A stretch of DNA of 64,000 nucleotides. Source: Protonemura montana (lineage: Eukaryota; Arthropoda; Insecta; Plecoptera; Nemouridae). The stretch lies in assembly GCA_947568835.1 (NCBI GenBank), contig OX387603.1, forward strand, positions 2,767,701 to 2,831,700, written 5' to 3'. The notes under the pieces are model-generated. The model made no database searches. It was not told where the DNA came from and saw only the letters and a program-made list of their open reading frames with translations. This document shows positions 58,604 to 64,000 of this stretch, one piece after another (the stretch's first letter is position 1; every line of letters begins with the position of its first letter). Position numbers and translations under genes: made by a program.

Positions 58604-59116
58604 TCACAGAGCTTTCGCGCCCATTCTTTGAACCGCGCTTGCAATTTCTTCCATCGGTCCATCACCCTCAATGGCCATGTCACCTGCTCGACCGGGCCGG
58701 TCTAAACTAAACGACAGACGCTCCTGCCCCTTCTTCCGGTCGCCTGCCACACCTTCCACTAGCTGCCATTCCAGACTGCCAACCTTCAAGATGAGCTCTC
58801 CATTTTCCTGAACTTGGCCCTTGTCTTCCTCGCCGTCTCCTGGCTCTAGGTCCTTGTTCTCCTCTCCGTCGCCGGACGTTGATGAGGTACCACAACGTGA
58901 GCGACTGCGCTTCCTCTTTGGTGTCAGCCGACACTTGCTGGCTGATTGTCGCAAAGCGCAAGCCGCTGGGTCCTCCTTGATGTAATGTTGATAGATCTCG
59001 TGGCCGGCAAACCCCAGCAGAGCTAGGACGACCAGGAGAGCGACAACCAGTTGGTTTTCACACAACACGGTGCAGGTGTAATGAATAATCGCTAAGATGG
59101 GCTTGCAGAGACACAT
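58604..59116 (-). CDS. Small single-pass membrane protein (paralogue B)
   Basis: An intronless frame of 170 residues from MCLCKPILAII. The membrane segment is NQLVVALLVVLALLGFAGHE (about residues 21-40), followed by KEDPAACAL, a Lys/Arg/Ser-rich patch (TPKRKRSRSR), an acidic EENKDLEPGDGEEDKG region and VGSLEWQLVEG. The tail is longer than in paralogue A and ends in AVQRMGAKAL. The -3 position of the ATG is T, a weak context. It lies 374 bp upstream of paralogue A on the same strand, which suggests a tandem duplication. Function unknown. The cysteine-rich N-terminus could be lipid-modified, but that is inference. Confidence 0.65.
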   Translation of the reverse strand: MCLCKPILAIIHYTCTVLCENQLVVALLVVLALLGFAGHEIYQHYIKEDPAACALRQSASKCRLTPKRKRSRSRCGTSSTSGDGEENKDLEPGDGEEDKGQVQENGELILKVGSLEWQLVEGVAGDRKKGQERLSFSLDRPGRAGDMAIEGDGPMEEIASAVQRMGAKAL

Positions 59117-62110
59117 GGACAAGCCGGATGAAGATTCTTTGTGTCAGGTTATTTCTTGCTTCTGGTAGTTTTGTCTTTAGTTTGTATTGTTATGTGTAAT
59201 TTTCACGTCCAAATGGGGTGTGTTTGTGATATTTTGGAGTAGGATTGGCTGATTTAAAATTTGGTGGCCTAAATTTGGGTGGGTTTGGTTGTCCTGAGTT
59301 TGTAACCTACGTAACTTGCGAAGTAGCATTGTTATCAGGGGCTACACTTTTAAATTGTTGTGTTATACTTCAGATTTTGAGCGCAAACGTGCAAAGATTG
59401 AATTGAAATAAGAAATAAAATTGAAATGCTTCGGCATTTCAAAGTAATTGACTTGGTTGCCATGACAAAAAAGCGAAGATTAAGGACCTAAGATGAGTCT
59501 AATAGCTTGTTAGTCAACGACTTTTCCCCCGTTTCCGTATGGGACGTCAGAGCAATTTATCCTCAGTCCAGAAGCCAGAGAAAAGAAGAAGAGAAAATCG
59601 TTGGACCCAAAAATCATTCGGTTTTCTTAAAAAATTCTGAAAAAATTGAAAAAAATCCATGACATTGTTCTCAAATGTAGCCTCGTTACCGTGTTCGCTT
59701 TTCCCGGAGGTCGTGAGTTCTTTGCCCGGAGGCTGTGCTCGTAGCATCAAAGAAATCACCCTTTACTTTCGTGTCTGCACCACCAAGTTGGTACCCGTAC
59801 AAGCCGCTAAGTCGGTCTCTGGTCCGTCATGAACTCGACGCAAACAATCTCGGTTGGGTTGAGGTAAGACAATGCAGTTGTACTTGCATTAGCACCGTTA
59901 GCCATGTCTGCTGCACTGTTTTACCGAGAAAATTATACAAAAAAAAAAAACTCAACGCCGACTTGCATCGTGAGTTCAAATAAACAAGTTGCTCTGTCAC
60001 ATATATATCTCTGACATTGTGACACCAATGGTCGAGAGCATTCCGTGGTAAATCATCATAAGCACAAACAATTTATATCCTTGTTGTTTATTATACCTGT
60101 GTTTGAATGCAGCCGTAACTAAACTCAACGTCAAATGGGATGAGAGGGATGTGAGTCTACTGGCACAAAGCGCTGATGGGTGAAGTATGGTTTTGAACCC
60201 ACAACACCGAGGTCAGGGGTTGTATATGTCATACTCTGAGAATATCATGGATGCAATGAAAACTATTAGAGCTTTAAGCCCCATTCTCATTCTGAATGTT
60301 CAACTAAGTTTGGTGGAAGCCAACGTGATATGCAGTCACATTCCAATGCACAGAGATTGACCTCTATGATTCAAAATTTCAAATTAATCAGCATTTGTGA
60401 ATTATATTCCAAGAAGACTTGAGACTGTAGGTAGTCGCCCGCGACCTGAGATCTGCTGCCGTCTTGAAATTACGACGAAACGTTTCCAATTCGGTCCGCC
60501 ATGTGCTGCTTTCCCTGGCGCATTGTCTTCGAATCCGAGGTGGAAAAAAAGCAATTTGAAAAGTAAAACCATGAAACACTGGTCCGCCAACGGAAATCAT
60601 GCATCCAATTACCGAATGACTCACACGCGCGCGTGGTAATGCACGGTACACCTTCGCTTCTTGACTGTCTATGTTCTGACGAGAGGGGTCAACTTCTTTG
60701 CACCGATTGATTGAAGGTCGCGGTCTTTACCGAATTTTTAAATTATATCTCTTCACAATTTAAGTGAAATGTATTGGATAAAATCCATTACCCTTATTTT
60801 GCCCTGAGTTTTCAAGCCAATTCAAGTGACTGTAATAAATGTACGACTTAATTCTTGTAAAGCTGTCATTTAATAGGATGAACGCAGTGACAACATCCCA
60901 TATGATGACAAAATTCGCCGTCTTAAATTACTCATTTTTTTACCTCGAGCCAAACGTAACTATATTGGGTTGTGTACATTTGTGTTGGCCTTTGTTGACT
61001 ACTCCTTTTTAATACCTGGAAGACCATAATACATCCACAACAATTCCAAAGTGACCTCCGAAACATAAAATATCCTATAAATTATGTAAACAATCCTAAG
61101 CTTAAGGAAAACCGAGCCGATCTTCACCACGTCGTCGTCCTAGCCTTGTCTGGAGGTCGCTGGATGAATCATACCTTGGATTAAAACAGATCTTATTGCT
61201 TACCAAGGATTTATCACTTACCATCTTCTACCCGTGAATCCCTGCGAGTCTCGTTACGTGAGATTCCCTTGTTGATTGTCTTAAGCTACCGTTCTCAACG
61301 AAGACAAGAAGAACGTACGAGACCGTTAAAAAAACACGTTTATTGCCAGAGAAGACAAAACGTTACGCCTCTCTAAGGTGCCTAAGACAGCGTTAATTGT
61401 CTTCCGCTAAACGCTATTAATTACACATAAACGAGGTGGCCAAACAAGCCCGTGAAAATAAGACCAATCAGTTTTGGCTTGCCTTTTGTTCAAAAGTTGG
61501 TCTTAGCTAAAAAAAAGCGAATTTGATCTGTTCCATTGTAGCTTTGGGGTTGTCCAATGTGATTTCTCTTGCGTTTCTTATGATACGATTCTGTGCCAAG
61601 TTTATTTTATAGACTAGAGCAATGAGACAATAGCCAAGCAGATTGAAAATTTACCTTGAAAATGACATATTTTCAGTTTACTCTGTCGTCCAACACCAGT
61701 TTGGATTCAAATGTGGTGTGGTTCACCTCCATACCACCAGCATCAAAATAACAAATGCCCTGTTCTTGCATTTCATTACATTTTCAGCTTACAGCGACCA
61801 TTATTTATATCCGTTGATGTCGCATGCAAACATTTTTGCATGAGACAAACACGGCTCTACGCAGAGATTCGATCACTGCAGATGCATGTCGATGGCATCA
61901 CCACCACAAAGCAGTGCATCTCGCCGGGTACGACGTCGTTGTCGACCGGCTAAAGGTAAACGAGTAGCTCTTTGTCTTGTCTTTCCTGTTTCCGTTACCG
62001 AGAAATCTCGGCGCTGTGTTGGTAAGATTCCGTCGCAGACCGTGTCTGCAACTGGAAGTGCCTGCTACCTCTGAAGATGGCCCTTGATATCATCACCGAC
62101 ACTGGGATCC
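59117..62110. other. Gene-free stretch
   Basis: No gene is recognised. Open frames around 60390-60650 and 61640-62070 show no domain or convincing splice structure. Confidence 0.45.
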
Positions 62111-62123
62111 TATTTCTTTATTA

Positions 62124-62662
62124 TTATTTTATTATTATTATTAGTGGTGTTTAACGACGCACTGATTTGACAACTGGCCCTGCGGCACTAGTCTAATTGC
62201 GTCGGTGAATGAGTGGATGATGATGAGGATGATGATGAACCTAACCTAGCCTAGAAGGGAGGAGGGAAAACCCGGTGCCGGCACGTAGCCTACTCCTGTC
62301 AAAAAGCACCAAGGGGACCACCGGCTTCACGTCCCTTCCGAAGGACGGTACGACGCGAATAACAGGATTCCTCCACAAATCCATGCTGTCGAGAGGTTGA
62401 TAAGCAAGGCGAATGAAGTTGCTGTACTAACTTTCATCCCTCCAACCTCTCTCCCGAACAGAACTGGTCTTGTGTATGATGGTCATCCATGCAATACCTG
62501 ACCCAGCGCAGTGTTGCTTAACTTTCATCCCTCCAACCTCTCTACCGAACAGGACTGGTCATGTGTATAATGGTCACCCATTCAATACCTGACTCAGCGC
62601 AGTGTTGCTTAACTTCGGTGATTTAACGAGAACCGGTGTTTCCAACACACCAAACCGTTCGG
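62124..62662 (-). repeat. Full-length 5S-headed SINE with 13-bp target-site duplication
   Basis: This is the best-preserved copy. TATTTCTTTATTA occurs at 62111-62123 and 62663-62675, flanking the element exactly. On the minus strand it runs from CCGAACGGTTTGGTGTGTTG, through a 5S-like head (CACCGAAGTTAAGCAACACT, GGATGGGTGACC-like), a second partial head, and the body to a TCATCATCATCC segment and a (TAA)n tail. The 5S match covers about the first 115 bp, extending past the A box into the sequence equivalent to the 5' half of 5S rRNA. The head-proximal unit is duplicated once. Confidence 0.92.
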
Positions 62663-62675
62663 TATTTCTTTATTA

Positions 62676-64000
62676 CCTTTAAATTTTACTTATAAACAAT
62701 AACTAACAAACATGTCATCGATATCATGTTATACATAAGGTAATCAAATGGCAATGAACAGGCAATCAGTCAGAGGTATACGCTTTAAACAAGTCAAATT
62801 CCACTGAATTAAAGATAAACAACTTTAATCAACAACCCTTATGAGCATGAACTATGATTGAACGAAGATATCACCAATATTTAAATTGTTTTCGAATACA
62901 AACTCATGTCTATGCATGCAAATCATTGATCTTCCTCAAATATAAACTACATCTCATAGGTTCTGTGCGTTGTTTAGTGAAATATGTCTACTAACATCGA
63001 TTAGGTCATCTTTTGGTTTGTAGCTACCTTTAGGTGGAAAATAAACAATTCTCTCCAGCTGAAATCGCGACCCAGATGTAGCTGGATTGAGTTTCGTCTA
63101 TCGGTGTAGAATTTCATCCAGCTGCTTAGTACCCACATAAACAAGATTGAAAATTTAGATTGTGGATGCTCTTAACCAACCAACAGAATTCAAATTTTTA
63201 GATATCTATGCCAAAGGAAGTAGTTTTTCTTAACGCCGTGCCAAGTTAATTTCCATTTATTTAAATTATACTCTAAAAAAACGGAAAATTTTTTAGTATT
63301 GCGGTATCTTTCGAACGTTGTCTCTTGTATTTCACATTGGAGAGGGCCAACTTCTACCAATCTTTTTGAGCGCATTGTTAACCAACCCGATCCCTTGGAA
63401 CGGTGAAACTCAAAAAGATGGTCACCCATCAATATGACGAACCAGCTCTGTGTTGCTTAACTTCTACCTCCACTTGGCAATACAAATTTCAACCCAATAA
63501 AAACCGTCGACATGTAGCAACCATAAGACCATGCTATCAACACACCCGATACCGGCACAAACAAACGAAATTCCTGAGCCAATTTCAACGCAAATTCCAT
63601 GATATTCCACAAGAACCGGATAGAGATAAAGATATCTTGTGCAGTGTAATTTAGGCGCACGAAATCCTAGGCACAGGGAATCGAACCCAGTTGCTACAGA
63701 CCGGCGCTCTAGGTGTAGAGGAAGCTCGTTGGGTGAAACTCGGGTGTGTTTCCTCCTCGTAGTTTGCCAAGAGTCTCGCTTCGTCTAATATCTCGACCAT
63801 CGTCTGCCTGCTCTTCAGCAGCCGTCGCCGCGTCGATCCATTGCCAAACCGGACGTGGCCAAACTCGAGCAAACTTGCTGGCTGACTTTAAACTAGACGA
63901 TTTTCATCTGGATTTCACTCGCAGGTCGTTTTCAAAACATGGCTATCAGCTATTCGACATCTGGGTACTGCAATATTTTATTTGTTTTCTACGTAATAGG
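62676..64000. other. AT-rich stretch; possible exon at the window edge
   Basis: It contains a 5S-SINE head fragment (minus, 63417-63470) and a tRNA-like sequence (minus, about 63660-63725, with GGGTTCGATTCCC). A minus-strand open segment at about 63725-63872 (reading SRQTMVEILDEARLLANYEE) has coding-like composition but no identifiable family. Confidence 0.35.

Overview
The window is animal (eukaryotic) genomic DNA: genes are split by GT/AG introns, gene density is low, and most of the sequence is AT-rich non-coding DNA full of simple repeats, minisatellites and degraded short transposons. SINEs with a 5S-rRNA-derived head, tRNA-derived fragments and a divergent KIF-binding protein gene suggest a marine invertebrate, perhaps a lophotrochozoan. 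The species cannot be fixed from the sequence alone.

Layout. 1-17 kb: no convincing gene. It holds 5S-headed SINEs (0.6, 1.7, 4.8, 7.9 and 12.5 kb), an inverted pair of tRNA-like sequences (3.6 kb), and a 41-bp minisatellite (9.5-10.4 kb). 17.8-18.8 kb: an intronless SINA/SIAH-type E3 ubiquitin ligase gene with an intact RING and SIAH zinc fingers, bracketed by imperfect ~200-bp direct repeats. 19-42 kb: a 95-bp tandem array (21.2-22.1 kb), a second 41-bp array (31.7-32.4 kb), a near-perfect palindromic element (34.55-35.0 kb), poly-C tracts and long featureless AT-rich DNA.

42.2-50.2 kb (+): an 11-exon gene for a divergent KIF-binding protein (KIFBP) homologue, rebuilt with every splice phase consistent. 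It carries a duplicated acidic exon and lacks the usual C-terminal part. Four of its introns consist largely of different minisatellites. 51.8-55.1 kb (-): a four-exon chain, phase-consistent, encoding a basic protein I do not recognise. 55.3-55.9 kb: a 68-bp array derived from the body of the 5S SINE. 57.8-59.1 kb (-): two adjacent intronless genes for small single-pass membrane proteins that look like paralogues. 62.1-62.7 kb: the best-preserved 5S SINE, with a 13-bp target-site duplication.

The most striking theme is that at least three minisatellites can be traced to pieces of transposable elements in the same window: the 91-bp array is the 5S SINE head, the 68-bp array is the SINE body, and the 47-bp array is the terminus of the palindromic element. 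The 41-bp array adjoins a fourth dispersed repeat that carries the same motif at one edge. The 91-bp arrays are tandem rows of a 5S-type internal control region, nine of them antisense inside a KIFBP intron. No operon-like arrangement or functional coupling between the genes is evident.
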